Shown here piece after piece: positions 9,310 to 19,783 of a stretch of DNA of 64,000 nucleotides. The notes beneath the pieces are model-generated. The model was not told the DNA's origin and ran no database searches. It saw only the letters and a program-made list of their open reading frames with translations. Location of the stretch: the NCBI RefSeq assembly GCF_000236905.1, contig NC_016531.1, positions 124,001 through 188,000 of the forward strand, read 5' to 3'. The position numbers were made by a program, and so were the translations under genes. The first letter of the stretch is position 1. Each line of letters begins with the position of its first letter. Source of the stretch: Tetrapisispora phaffii CBS 4417. Taxonomy: Eukaryota; Ascomycota; Saccharomycetes; Saccharomycetales; Saccharomycetaceae.

Positions 9310-11415
9310 ATGAGAGACAAACAAGTTAATAGTATACTTTACTTGGTTTTTCTGTTCTTTGTTTTTAAAGTAATATGTATTAGTGCTGTGGATGAATTTC
9401 CAGACCCATTAACTAGCGCTAATTTTGAAGATGAAATTAAAACTGGATATCATATAATAGAATTTTATAGTCCATATTGTTCTCATTGCAAAAGTTTAGC
9501 ACCGATATGGAAAGAAACTTGGGAAAAGTTTCAAAAAGAATCTGCTAGTTCGAAACTTAAATTTTCCCAAGTGAATTGTGTCGAGAGTGGTGATTTGTGC
9601 TCACAAGAAAAGGTAAGAGCATATCCAAAAGTAAGTTTATATCAAAACGGGAGCTTTATTAAAGATTATCCTGATGGAAATAAGAGAACTGTCGAACAGT
9701 TTATTAAATTTGCAAATGAAGTGATTCAGGAAAATACAGAAAACGAAACTGATTCGACAATTGATGCAATTAGCAATTTATCTAAAGAAACTATTCCATT
9801 GGACAAGGAAGCAATAATTAATTTATTAGCTGGAGGAGCCAAATTCCCTTATTTTATATCTTTTTGGCCGTCTGACTTAAATTATCAAGATGATAGCTTT
9901 ACTTTTACAAATTGTAAAGATTGTGAAACTTTTAAGGAAAAATGGAAGTCAATATCCGAACATTTATCTGATTCAGGTATCCAAGGTGCTCATTTCGATT
10001 GTAAAAAGTATCCGGAGGTTTGCAAGCAATTGAATTTTCAGGAGTTAACAATTAAAGATAAAGAGAAGTCTCCTATTTTATTGTTACTTGTTCCTATGAG
10101 AAAAACTAACAATATTTTTGAGTTTAAAGATTCCTTAGATTCACCTGAATCAATGATATTGGATTTTGCAACAAGAACATCGTTCAATGCTCAACTTAAA
10201 CATATCACAAAGGGAGAAATTAATGAAATAATCAATCGTAAGGTTGATTATAATAACTCCAGGTCCGCTAACAAACTATTTTTAGTATTTCAATATAACG
10301 AAACTCAGGTATTTCAGGAGGATTTTGTAGTATTGGAATATTTGATTGAAATACTAAATAATTATGAAAACATATATCTTTATCAATGTAAAGATGACTT
10401 AAGAACATTGATATTGAATTCCTACGACAGGTTCGTCGATCTAATTAATTATAATGCTACAGAATCTAAAAAAAGAAGAAATGATGAGTACATTAATATG
10501 TATTCAATTACACAAAAACCCACATTTTTTATTTTTAGAGAAGGTGATTTGCTTTCTTCAGCTTTCAATTCTTATTCAACAGCTGAATTTAGATCTCCGG
10601 GATATATTGTATCTTGGCTGGATCAGGTAAACTTAACTAAATTAACAGAGGTAACAGAAGATAATTTTTCAATGTTATTACAATATGCAAATGACATATA
10701 CCAGATCATTACTATTCAACTAATAGACACATCTTCTGAAGATATGATTAATCAGAGTAATCAATATTTGGATAATTACTTGTTAGCACTTGATGATTAT
10801 GAGCATACAAGGATGGGTTATTTGGTAAAATTAATTAATAAAAAAAGAACTGATAAAAGCAATAAATTAGATAAGATGAAAAATAATAAAGTTGATGACA
10901 AAACAATAGTGAGAACAAAATTACAACAATTAGAGTATGATTTTAATAAGAAAATTTTAATTGCGTACATTGATATTTCAGAGAATTTGGATTTGTTAAA
11001 CTCATATGGTATCAAACCTAAAGACAGAGAATTTGAAGTAGGCGACATCATTATTATTAACAAGCAAACGCTGAAAGTTTATTATTCTGATATATCTGGA
11101 AAGGACTTAAGAGCTAGTTCTCCTTTTGAATTGAGGGAAAGTTTAACTAGTGTGTCAATTCCAGAGATTTCAAATTTTAAAATGAAGGGTAAAGTATTGA
11201 GTAAAATTCATAAATCACCCTCAAAATCTTTGCATTTTAACATATCACATCATTTATCCCCTCAAAATGCAATAATATGCATAGTAGTTGTTATTCTGAT
11301 AATTTTTAGGAAGTTTATCAGACATAGAGTTGCTAAACTACTACGAAAGTCAGAAAACAATGATGCTGCCTCTAACAATGAGTTTACATTAACAAAATCA
11401 AAATTTAACGACTAA
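9310..11415 (+). CDS. EPS1: ER membrane PDI-family protein Eps1
   Basis: Protein disulfide isomerase-related membrane protein of the ER, involved in retention and degradation of misfolded membrane proteins such as Pma1 variants. From the ATG at 9310 it has 701 residues, the same length as S. cerevisiae Eps1; the frame is open further upstream but without an ATG. Signal peptide about 1-26; thioredoxin domain with the active site CSHC at 57-60 (CPHC in S. cerevisiae); further degenerate thioredoxin-like regions; single transmembrane helix near 648-666 and a basic cytosolic tail. It corresponds to YIL005W and sits in syntenic order before BET1. Confidence 0.93.
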   Translation: MRDKQVNSILYLVFLFFVFKVICISAVDEFPDPLTSANFEDEIKTGYHIIEFYSPYCSHCKSLAPIWKETWEKFQKESASSKLKFSQVNCVESGDLCSQEKVRAYPKVSLYQNGSFIKDYPDGNKRTVEQFIKFANEVIQENTENETDSTIDAISNLSKETIPLDKEAIINLLAGGAKFPYFISFWPSDLNYQDDSFTFTNCKDCETFKEKWKSISEHLSDSGIQGAHFDCKKYPEVCKQLNFQELTIKDKEKSPILLLLVPMRKTNNIFEFKDSLDSPESMILDFATRTSFNAQLKHITKGEINEIINRKVDYNNSRSANKLFLVFQYNETQVFQEDFVVLEYLIEILNNYENIYLYQCKDDLRTLILNSYDRFVDLINYNATESKKRRNDEYINMYSITQKPTFFIFREGDLLSSAFNSYSTAEFRSPGYIVSWLDQVNLTKLTEVTEDNFSMLLQYANDIYQIITIQLIDTSSEDMINQSNQYLDNYLLALDDYEHTRMGYLVKLINKKRTDKSNKLDKMKNNKVDDKTIVRTKLQQLEYDFNKKILIAYIDISENLDLLNSYGIKPKDREFEVGDIIIINKQTLKVYYSDISGKDLRASSPFELRESLTSVSIPEISNFKMKGKVLSKIHKSPSKSLHFNISHHLSPQNAIICIVVVILIIFRKFIRHRVAKLLRKSENNDAASNNEFTLTKSKFND

Positions 11416-11658
11416 ATATTATACAACCCTATAATAAAATGCATGATTTATCCATAAAGTGAATACTTTTTTATTCTTTAAAAGTATTGAGCTATGTATT
11501 GTTGTATATCAATCTGTACTTAATGGATATTTTATATGAGGAAATTGGGACAGAAAGAGTGAGAAACCCAGTTTCTTTAAAAATATCATAATATGCTAAG
11601 GATGCTTGTAGTTTTATAAATATTAAATAACATCACCTTTTTGATGTCTACGTCATGT

Positions 11659-12141
11659 TTAAGTTATCCAAACCCAGAAAAATAATAAAAAGACAACGAC
11701 GAATATTAAAATCCAAGTTGTAAAACTAATTCCTGATTTCTTTGCCATGATCATCATATTAGTATATGTATGTTTTAATTTAACAGTAGCATTTTCAAAA
11801 GTGTCACCCAATGTATCCAAAGATTTATTACTACCTCTAATTTCATCACCCATTCTTAATGATAAAGATTTTAAAGCTTTAATCTTTTCGTTCATTACAT
11901 TCATGTTCTCTTCACTTTGTGATTCCAACTGCGCAAGAGTGCTCTGTGAATAATCTAATTTTGATTTATCAAAAGGAGAAAAAGATGAATTCATATCATT
12001 TTCACTACCAAATAACTGAGTTCTGCTATTGTCACGTTGAGATAAGTTAGATTCAGAATGCCTAAAAGTATTAATCAATAGTTAGTAACTAATCAGAAAA
12101 ACATTATCATAGAAAATAATAAAATTATATTGCACATACAT
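11659..12141 (-). CDS. BET1: ER-Golgi SNARE Bet1, start codon split by intron
   Basis: Qc-SNARE of ER-Golgi transport (with Sec22, Bos1, Sed5). Exon 2 (11659-12061) carries the SNARE motif (LESQSEE ... KIKALKSLSLRMGDEIRGSN) and a C-terminal anchor ending FFWVWIT, as in S. cerevisiae. Exon 2 has no ATG at its start. Upstream lies a consensus intron: GTATGT from 12139, TACTAAC at 12081-12087, TTTTAG ending at 12062 (78 nt). Exon 1 would contribute only AT (12140-12141), joined to the G at 12061 to form ATG and give MHSESNLSQ, 134 residues (142 in S. cerevisiae). S. cerevisiae BET1 has a phase-2 intron after a four-codon exon, so position and phase agree. Upstream in-frame codons contain no ATG before a stop. 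Confidence 0.85.
12062..12139 (-). other. BET1 spliceosomal intron
   Basis: 78-nt intron with consensus 5' site GTATGT, branch sequence TACTAAC with branch A at 12082 (57 nt from the 5' site, 20 nt from the 3' end), and TAG acceptor. If unspliced, the same AUG would read 19 codons into the intron and stop within the branch motif. Confidence 0.9.
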
Positions 12142-12559
12142 TTCGATTATTGGGTATTTGATGACCTGAAAAAACACAAAGGAAGTATATTAGATTGCAA
12201 TCAAAATAAATCCTAGGCTTATTGATATTCACTTCAATTACTACTTGTGTCAATAGAAATGGTCTACATTTTAATTTTAAACCTTTAAATATAAATCATA
12301 CTATTTACTATTTTTCTTGTGCCAATTTGGCGACAATGTCGAAAACCTTCGAAAATAATGAAAGCTTCGCTTTCTCATTAGTGACGATTAAATAATAGAC
12401 ATTACTAAGACTTATTTAGTATTAGATTGAGATGATATAAAAAGCACTAATATGCTATAAATACATTAAATAGACGATAATTCTTACAATTTTTAAATGT
12501 AGAACATTCATAAGCCAGAAAGTGAAAGAAAAAAAAGATAGAGAAAAGCACATAAACCA
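12142..12559. other. Shared divergent promoter BET1/CFD1
   Basis: 418 bp between divergent genes, AT-rich, with no additional gene. A TTTTTTCAG near 12166-12175 on the minus strand resembles an acceptor site, but no paired donor is seen. Confidence 0.6.
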
Positions 12560-13399
12560 ATGAGTGATGAACCTAGCGAACCAATCGCATCTCTAAAAAA
12601 GGTGAAGCATATTATATTGATTTTATCAGGTAAAGGTGGTGTAGGTAAAAGTTCAGTAACCACACAAACAGCATTAACTTTATGTAATGTTGGTTACAGA
12701 GTTGGTGTTTTAGATATCGATTTAACTGGCCCTTCATTACCAAGAATGTTTGGATTAGAAGAACAATCTATATTTCAATCAACTGAAGGATGGATACCAG
12801 TTCCTGTTGAAACTAATGGAGCAGGCTCATTATCTGTTATATCTCTTGGGTTCCTGTTGAATGACAGAAGCAATAGTGTTGTTTGGAGAGGTCCTAAAAA
12901 AACTGCTATGATCAAACAATTTATGGTAGATGTTCAATGGGGTGAATTAGACTATCTTTTAATCGACACGCCGCCTGGTACATCCGATGAGCATATTTCT
13001 ATAGCAGAACAATTGAGATGGTCAAATCCAGATGGTGCAATTATTGTAACGACTCCTCAAAATGTTGCTGTAGCTGATGTAAAGAAGGAAATAAATTTTT
13101 GTAGAAAAGTGAATTTTAATATAATTGGTGTTGTCGAAAATATGTCTGGTTTTATATGCCCTCATTGCTCCGACTGTACTAATATATTCTCATCTGGAGG
13201 TGGTAAAGAATTAGCAAAGGCATATGAAATTCCTTACCTTGGGAATATTCCTATTGACCCAATGTTCGTGGAAATGATCGAGAATCAATCATCAAACCAG
13301 ATAACTTTGGTTGAAGCATATAAAAAACTCTCTATATCTTCTAATTTTCAACAAATCATCCAAAAGGTATTAGATAAAAAACTAGAGCCACGCTGTTGA
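12560..13399 (+). CDS. CFD1: Cytosolic Fe-S scaffold ATPase Cfd1
   Basis: P-loop NTPase that with Nbp35 forms the scaffold of cytosolic iron-sulfur protein assembly (CIA). The 279-residue protein (293 in S. cerevisiae) shows the deviant Walker A GKGGVGKS at 24-31, [14 protein letters not shown] near 53-66 and the [10 protein letters not shown] motif near 136-145. The bridging-cluster cysteines CPHC lie at 200-203. It lacks the N-terminal four-cysteine extension that marks Nbp35, which supports Cfd1. It corresponds to YIL003W, between BET1 and INP51 as in S. cerevisiae. Confidence 0.95.
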   Translation: MSDEPSEPIASLKKVKHIILILSGKGGVGKSSVTTQTALTLCNVGYRVGVLDIDLTGPSLPRMFGLEEQSIFQSTEGWIPVPVETNGAGSLSVISLGFLLNDRSNSVVWRGPKKTAMIKQFMVDVQWGELDYLLIDTPPGTSDEHISIAEQLRWSNPDGAIIVTTPQNVAVADVKKEINFCRKVNFNIIGVVENMSGFICPHCSDCTNIFSSGGGKELAKAYEIPYLGNIPIDPMFVEMIENQSSNQITLVEAYKKLSISSNFQQIIQKVLDKKLEPRC

Positions 13400-13530
13400 T
13401 AACAAAGAAAGCATCGATATCTAATTACTTTAGTCCGTCATGAAATCATTGATTTCCAATGAAAAATGCATTAAAATATATAAAATATATATTTTATATA
13501 AAACCAACAATTATTATATCGTAAATAAAT

Positions 13531-13549
13531 AATATCTATCTATCTATCT
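13531..13549. repeat. Short (ATCT)n microsatellite
   Basis: About four to five ATCT units in the convergent CFD1/INP51 spacer. Confidence 0.7.
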
Positions 13550-13638
13550 ATGATGTTTGAAACATAAAAGAAGTTCGATACACTAAAATGAAAATTTATC
13601 TGGTACAAAACAGTCTCATAAAAGATGAACACAAATTA

Positions 13639-16473
13639 TTATTTAGGAATAAATATAGGAAGGTCATCGTCTTTAATGAATGGATTGGAGCTTCTATTCG
13701 GATTCAGTACATATGAGCTAGAATCTACATCCAAAACCACTTTAGCTTGTTTGCCATTCCCAATCCACCATTTTTTAGTATCTGAACTAGGTGCAGGTAA
13801 TTTCATACCTCTTTTGACATCTTGGTGAGAAACCACAGGACTTTGTCCGGCTAATGTATCATCATACTGCTTCAAACTATCCGTCACAAATGTACTATCA
13901 TTTAAAAGAGACACTTTCTCTTCATCACTTAAATCACTTAGCTTGCCTGTTATAAATTCATATAGGTCTTTTGATATTTGTGTCTTTTTTTGTTCATCGA
14001 CAACCGTGACAACAGCCTTAAATGTTGCATACACAGGCCTATGATCAGAATATAGAATATCTTCGGCGCATCCATAACTTAACTGAGTCAAGAGTTCACC
14101 TCTGTTTAAAATACGATCTGTCCATGCAGGAATACGCATTTTCTCACTAGTATCATAAGTTTTCGTTCCCGCATCAAATTTATAAGTTGGTGGAAACTTG
14201 ATTTCCATTTCATGGTAGTAAGGAAAAGAAGCACCAGCGATCATTTGCTGGTTTAATTGGTCTCGTTCGAATAACTTACTATATTCCTTGGTTATGATCA
14301 TTCTACGAACTTCTTCATTTGTCATCAAAATTCTGTAATTAAAATCACCCATCCATATAATTGCATCATGATCCTTTATTCTTAAACCTTTTGAAAACCT
14401 GATATTTTTTGCAATTGTTTTATAGTCACTATGACGTTGTTCGACATTATCCAGCCCTGCAGCTAAATGAGAGACGATAACACAAAATCTTGTGGCAGAA
14501 TATTTGAAACTAACTGCAACAGCACCTTTGTTGGAACCCATCCCACCAAAACCAGTCTTTTTCACATCTCCTTCAATATGCTTAACTTTCATGTATTCGG
14601 ATTCTGAAAGAAGTAACATCAATAACACACCTCCTAGTTGACTACTCCATACGCTGACATATTTCATATCAAACCTTCCATTATTAATTGTGTGCAATAC
14701 CTCCTTTTCCCAGTGTTGTTTAACATAGGGATCAGTCGCTAACATTTGCCCAGGAGTTAATTCAACCACTTCTTCTAAACCAATTAAATAGATATCTGGT
14801 GCGCTCTCCAATTTGGAATCTTTTGGAAGCAACCACTCAGACAAATCTTCAGTGGAGATTTTACCACTAGTGTTGAAAGTACCGGCAAATATCGATATAT
14901 CTTTCTCATAAGAGTAATTGCTCCTAAGTTGTCTTAGGTGCTTGGACACATATGGGTTTAATGGATCGTATACCTTTACCCTTGATAAAAAAATCTTTGT
15001 ATATACTTTTCTGTATTTCCCGAAGTTCTTAGTGTTTTTGGAATACATCCTATCTAACCAGTAGTAATTTTCATTCCATAATTTATTGTGTGCTTCAATA
15101 AAAGAGTCTGTCATATCAAAACCTAATATTTCTTTCGTCATCAACTCCATGACTTCCTTACTGACTAGTTTCTCAATCAAATTTATTTTTTTTACAGAAT
15201 CCAATACACTAATTCTAAGTACACCAGTTTGTTTACCTATATATATACCTCTGTTAATATCATATATAAATGCACCTAACTCGTAGATATCCTGCTCAAG
15301 TTTCAAAAGCATATTTTGAGGTGATTTGATAATGGCATCTGAATTGTAATGCAAATTCACCATTCTTAGACCCCTGGCACTGGCACATTTTTCATACGTA
15401 CTTGCAATTAACTCTTGTGTCTCACTCTTTGGTTTTACAACATTTACGATACTTACAACACCATATTTTTCCTCCAGGTTATCAAAATGTCGATCGAATG
15501 CAACCTGAGTGTTATCGATATCTTTCGTAATTTTATATTTCTTACCATAACGTAGTTGACTTTCCACTGCTTCCCAAAATAGAGGTACATTAGCACTTAC
15601 TTGAGAATACGAGAAAATAAATTTATCCGTGGATATTATAACTTCTGTTTCTATCAAATCAGTTATTTTACCATCTTCATTAACTCCAGTAAGTGCAAAG
15701 GAGTTTTGCTTGCTTTCTGTGGAAATTCTTGATATGACAGTGATAGAGGTATGAGTATTATCTAACTCCTCAATCAATGTTGTTTTGCAATATCCTCTTA
15801 TTAGAAATGTAAAAAATAAGCCTGCATCAAATTGTTGTCGAACATCTGGCGGTGCCCGTTCTCTCCAGGTTATCAGCTCATTTAACAGACTTCTATTCCA
15901 AATGTAATCGAAGTCTTGGTTGTCAATTATATAATCTAAATTATGAGAAAGAGCATGAGTTTTGAAGGCATTTGACAAATCATACTCTCTTGAAAAATAA
16001 AAGGTACCGTCTGAAAGTAAGTTTTTTAATTGAATTGCATGGATGTTCATGATGATTTTTTCTAAATTTTGATCCACGATATCGTATATCAGGTAGTCAA
16101 AGATGTTGTTATCTAAACTATAAAACTCAACATTGAGTACTTTAATAACATTATCAGCTGGTACAATCCTACCTGAATCATTATTCCAACGTGGGAAACC
16201 AACCTTTTGAATACCTGTTATAACACCAATAAATATATCACTTTCAATTGACAAGACACCGATTAGACCATAAAACAAACGATTTTGAATTTCAAAATAT
16301 CTATCAGATGATAGCTCACTATCACTTATGCTTCGGACGGTCAACAATGGAACAGATCCACTTTGTTGTGACTGGGATGGATTCAAGGGCTTGTAAAATC
16401 GTCTAAATGACAAATTATGACCATTGGATGAAATAACTATCTCTCTAGGCTCTCTACCTAAATAAACTTTCAT
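13639..16473 (-). CDS. INP51: Synaptojanin-like PI(4,5)P2 5-phosphatase Inp51
   Basis: Polyphosphoinositide 5-phosphatase of the plasma membrane; the 944-residue length matches S. cerevisiae Inp51 (946). The N-terminal Sac domain (about 1-480) lacks the Cys-x5-Arg-Thr catalytic loop; the equivalent stretch reads CASARGLRMVNLHYNSD near 360-377. The Sac domain should therefore be inactive, a known trait of Inp51 versus Inp52/53. The 5-phosphatase domain (about 525-820) retains FAGTFNTSG, WMGDFNYRI near 706, PAWTDRIL and SDHRP near 809. The short C-terminal tail contains NPF near the end (NPFIKDD), an EH-domain ligand motif suited to Irs4/Tax4. It corresponds to YIL002C, the gene next to the centromere in S. 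cerevisiae. Confidence 0.95.
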   Translation of the reverse strand: MKVYLGREPREIVISSNGHNLSFRRFYKPLNPSQSQQSGSVPLLTVRSISDSELSSDRYFEIQNRLFYGLIGVLSIESDIFIGVITGIQKVGFPRWNNDSGRIVPADNVIKVLNVEFYSLDNNIFDYLIYDIVDQNLEKIIMNIHAIQLKNLLSDGTFYFSREYDLSNAFKTHALSHNLDYIIDNQDFDYIWNRSLLNELITWRERAPPDVRQQFDAGLFFTFLIRGYCKTTLIEELDNTHTSITVISRISTESKQNSFALTGVNEDGKITDLIETEVIISTDKFIFSYSQVSANVPLFWEAVESQLRYGKKYKITKDIDNTQVAFDRHFDNLEEKYGVVSIVNVVKPKSETQELIASTYEKCASARGLRMVNLHYNSDAIIKSPQNMLLKLEQDIYELGAFIYDINRGIYIGKQTGVLRISVLDSVKKINLIEKLVSKEVMELMTKEILGFDMTDSFIEAHNKLWNENYYWLDRMYSKNTKNFGKYRKVYTKIFLSRVKVYDPLNPYVSKHLRQLRSNYSYEKDISIFAGTFNTSGKISTEDLSEWLLPKDSKLESAPDIYLIGLEEVVELTPGQMLATDPYVKQHWEKEVLHTINNGRFDMKYVSVWSSQLGGVLLMLLLSESEYMKVKHIEGDVKKTGFGGMGSNKGAVAVSFKYSATRFCVIVSHLAAGLDNVEQRHSDYKTIAKNIRFSKGLRIKDHDAIIWMGDFNYRILMTNEEVRRMIITKEYSKLFERDQLNQQMIAGASFPYYHEMEIKFPPTYKFDAGTKTYDTSEKMRIPAWTDRILNRGELLTQLSYGCAEDILYSDHRPVYATFKAVVTVVDEQKKTQISKDLYEFITGKLSDLSDEEKVSLLNDSTFVTDSLKQYDDTLAGQSPVVSHQDVKRGMKLPAPSSDTKKWWIGNGKQAKVVLDVDSSSYVLNPNRSSNPFIKDDDLPIFIPK

Positions 16474-17254
16474 TATTCAAAGTAATTGGTATATACTTGA
16501 TTTAGATTGAATTAAACGCCCAAAAAAATTATTTGTCTAATTACTAGACTTTATATTTTATATTCCTGTTCAGCAAATTCACTTTGATCAACAAGTCTCA
16601 TAGAGTAAGAGAATAGATTTAAAAAGGGAAATTATTGAGAAAGTTTAATAAATAACACATTAAAATCTTCACTAGTATGAAGTCAAAACAACTTTTAATG
16701 ATATTTTAAATTACTTCAATGCTTCTTAATTTAGTTTTCCTTAACCTTCAGGAAATAACATAAATTTTGCATGATAAAATAATTTATAAAAGAAACGAGA
16801 AAACTTATTTACTCTGAACACATATACTGTGTTCGGAAACATACTTTTATTGACTTTATAAACAGGTTAACTTAATAATTATATTATTTAAATGCATACT
16901 TTTAAAATATAAAAAACAAAACCTTATAAAACTATAACAAATTAAATAATTATTATATCTAAAATATAATTTACCATGTGCATTATCCGAATTGAGTTTA
17001 TATTTTCAGAGTTATGATTAAATGTTTATTATATTTGTATTCCCGAACGGGTAAAGGTATTGGCTATGTTATGTTAGATAGTCAACTATAATGAATAAAG
17101 ATCATAGTCGTTCTTTGATACATCAATTGAATATTACCCTTTGCTGATAAGAAATAAATGATAAAGAAGTTAAGCATATGATCAATCAAATTTCATTTAT
17201 AATAAATATATAATCGTGGTACTATAATTATTTAGGTGTATATAGTAAATTATT
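16474..17254. other. Gene-free gap holding the centromere candidate
   Basis: 781 bp with no open frame of note between INP51 and PMI40, which flank CEN9 (left) and CEN5 (right) in S. cerevisiae. See the centromere entry. Confidence 0.7.
16825..16982 (-). other. Candidate point centromere (CDEI-CDEII-CDEIII)
   Basis: On the minus strand, GCACATG at 16975-16981 fits the CACRTG core of CDEI. It is followed by about 120 bp of DNA with roughly 87% A+T (CDEII-like). Next comes TATGTTTCCGAAC within about 16830-16843, matching the TTTCCGAA core of CDEIII, especially the TATGTTTCCGAA form I recall for Kluyveromyces lactis. The first two CDEI bases deviate from RTCACRTG. The main support is synteny: the gap sits exactly between the left and right centromere-flanking genes of the ohnologous CEN5/CEN9 pair. 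Confidence 0.62.
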
Positions 17255-18544
17255 TTATTTTGGTTCAGCAATTGCTCTGTAAGTAACAAAAGAGGTGTCT
17301 TCAGCTTGTAATTCAACCTCTATGTTAGGAGCAACAAAGAAGACGAAACCTGGTTCAGCTTTAATTTTAGCACCATCACCGATGATATAGCCATTACCCT
17401 TGGTGGTGATAATAATACTTGGACCATCGACACCACTAAATTTTCTAGTACCAACTTTATCTTCAAAAGTTGTTGAGACAATAGAGAATTCATCAATTGG
17501 TGGATTATATAATAGAGAAACACCATCGCCTGAAGATTTGGTGTAAGCGACTGGTTTCATTTTTTGATCATCGACGGAATCGGCATCATAAGTTAACATT
17601 TCTACTAAATTCTTTACATCTTTGAATTTTGGAGTGAAACCTGCTCTGACAACGTTGTCAGAAGCAGCCATACATTCAATAATATCACCATTGATATAAG
17701 CATGAGGATCTTTTGCCTTTAAGAAAATAGCTTCCCCAGATTTTAAGTGACAATGGTTCAACATCAAACAACCACAGAACAAACCTACATCGTTTGGAAA
17801 TTGGGCATGTAATCTTAGAATTAATTCAGGTAAGTCTTCGAATGGGAAATCCTTTGGAGATTTTTCAGCTCTTTCAACTAATGGTTTAGCTGCAGACATA
17901 ATAGTTTCATCACTTGCATTCATGACTTTACTGAAAACTTTTTGTAATAATTTTCTATTTAATTTATCATCTTCAGAGCCTAATGTGACATTTGCTTTAG
18001 CAAATTGAATAAATTCTTTTGAACATTCTTCACCAACTAAAGTTCTAAATTCAGGAACGTTTTCTAAAGTAGTAGCAATTTCTCTTAATGGTTTGAAACC
18101 ACAGAAACCTTCGAAGTCAGTAACAGCAATAGCCATCTCTGGTTTATGATTATCATCCGGATAATTTTCAGGATCTTGAGCTCTTAAGATTTTAGCTAAT
18201 TTTTTATCTGGATGAGCTTGAATAGATAAAACTTTTTCAATTGATAAAACTTTAAATAAGAATGGAATTTCATCCTTAGATTGGTATTGATTAATAATAT
18301 CTTTACCTAACATTTTAACTGGATCATTTGAAATAATTTGATTTAAAGTTTCTTTAGTACCATATTTATAAGATGGAACTTTTGGATGGGTACCCATCCA
18401 TAATTCAGCATAAGGTTCGTTTTCATTAATCTTTAGAGATGGATCAGAATGAGCAGCAAATCTGGCAACAGAAGAATTTGAACCAATCTTACCCCAAGCA
18501 TATTGTTGGTAACCAACATTTAATCTAAAAACTTTATCACTCAT
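17255..18544 (-). CDS. PMI40: Mannose-6-phosphate isomerase Pmi40
   Basis: Zinc-dependent type I phosphomannose isomerase that interconverts fructose-6-P and mannose-6-P, the entry step to GDP-mannose for glycosylation and mannan. The 429-residue protein equals the S. cerevisiae length. Visible marks are the N-terminal RLNVGYQQYAWGKIG, the zinc/catalytic region SIQAHPDKKLA near 103-113, and NDNHKPEMAIA with its metal-ligand Glu/His near 132-141. The second half carries GEAIFLKAKDPHAYI. It corresponds to YER003C and diverges from FMP52. Confidence 0.96.
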   Translation of the reverse strand: MSDKVFRLNVGYQQYAWGKIGSNSSVARFAAHSDPSLKINENEPYAELWMGTHPKVPSYKYGTKETLNQIISNDPVKMLGKDIINQYQSKDEIPFLFKVLSIEKVLSIQAHPDKKLAKILRAQDPENYPDDNHKPEMAIAVTDFEGFCGFKPLREIATTLENVPEFRTLVGEECSKEFIQFAKANVTLGSEDDKLNRKLLQKVFSKVMNASDETIMSAAKPLVERAEKSPKDFPFEDLPELILRLHAQFPNDVGLFCGCLMLNHCHLKSGEAIFLKAKDPHAYINGDIIECMAASDNVVRAGFTPKFKDVKNLVEMLTYDADSVDDQKMKPVAYTKSSGDGVSLLYNPPIDEFSIVSTTFEDKVGTRKFSGVDGPSIIITTKGNGYIIGDGAKIKAEPGFVFFVAPNIEVELQAEDTSFVTYRAIAEPK

Positions 18545-19783
18545 TATGATTTAGAATATTAGCGTGTAACTTCTTTCGAAGTGTGAAATAGAATTAATCA
18601 ATTGAAATGTCACTTCGAACTATACTAATAACCAACAAGTTAATGTATTAATTGTTATACTATAATACAATATATTTATCCATATATATATGTATGTATT
18701 TATACAACAATAAATAAATAAATTTAGATAAATTAACTAACTGGAGCAGACAAACAAAAAGAGTAGAAGTCCAGGATTGAGATACGCCAAAATTCAGTGC
18801 GAAGATATCTACATAAGAAGCATTAAACTTGAGAATGAACAACAACTGGAAGCTTCAAATGCCTACAATTAGTCAATTACATTATATCAATTCAGTAGTG
18901 TAGTTGCCTACTAGCAATGGATATTTTGCTATAAAAAGAATTCGTGTCAAACTTTCATGCTCTCGTGGACGTTTTTGATGCTTAAAATTTTTTAAAAACT
19001 TTTTTTTCATTTTACTTTAAATGTTTTATATTTTTAAGCAAAAACATGGAGAGAAGGAAGATAATGATGATGTTGAAGAGATATACGAGCAATATATATA
19101 ACAAGGTAAATGGATACATTTAATGAACAACCTCGAAACTAAAAGAGTAATTTTGAGTAAAATGGGAAACCTTTATTTTGGATTGTTTAATGTCTCATTC
19201 AGTTTAAGGTATTCCATACTCTCTCTATTTCGTTACTTAGTTACTGAATGTAATCTTTCTATATGGTTTGAATCGGTTTTAAACAAGTTATTTAATAGAA
19301 ACCAATATTTGTCTTCTCTAATTTCATGACCTTTTCTTATTGTAATATAAGATGTAATTGAAGTTATGTTAAGTACGTTAAGTATGGGTGATGTACTATA
19401 TTTTGGTTCATATTGGGTGTTAACCTCAATATGAACGTTCTTGCATTATTGCAACTTAACGCTAGAATGAGTGAATGAGGCGGATGCTTTTCTCTTGTTA
19501 AAAAGAATTCTAGAAATATGTCAAAAAAATGTTCAAGGAGGGTGACACCGGTATTTAAGACACCATTCCAGTAAAAGTTATCTTAGTGTTAATAAGTAAA
19601 GTAAATGTAAAGCCATCACTAGCAAATTTTTAGAACTTGCATTAAATAATATATAAGAGTATTGTTTAGTTTTGCTTGCGGTAGTATTTGAATGACAGTT
19701 TGATGATTTATTCTTATTGTGAACTTCGGTAATTTTCAGTTCTATATCTTCAAAAAAAAATTATTAACAACAAATTCTATATA
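18545..19783. other. Divergent intergenic PMI40/FMP52
   Basis: 1.24 kb without a confirmed gene. It contains a palindrome at 19406-19436, a 9-bp inverted repeat (TTCGAAGTG at 18575-18583 against CACTTCGAA at 18611-18619) and a 26-codon frame at 19021-19101 rich in acidic codons. None can be assigned a function. Confidence 0.55.
19406..19436. repeat. 10-bp inverted repeat, 11-nt spacer
   Basis: GTTCATATTG (19406-19415) and CAATATGAAC (19427-19436) are exact reverse complements, about 350 bp upstream of FMP52. It could bind a dimeric regulator; this is inferred from symmetry only. Confidence 0.6.

Noticed and set aside
17028..17056. Second CCGAA site (TATTCCCGAACGGG) as an alternative CDEIII
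   Set aside because: No CDEI in matching orientation at a fitting distance and a poorer match around CCGAA; the 16825-16982 arrangement is better.
18575..18619. 9-bp inverted repeat near the PMI40 start
   Set aside because: Short arms with a 27-nt spacer are common by chance in AT-rich DNA.
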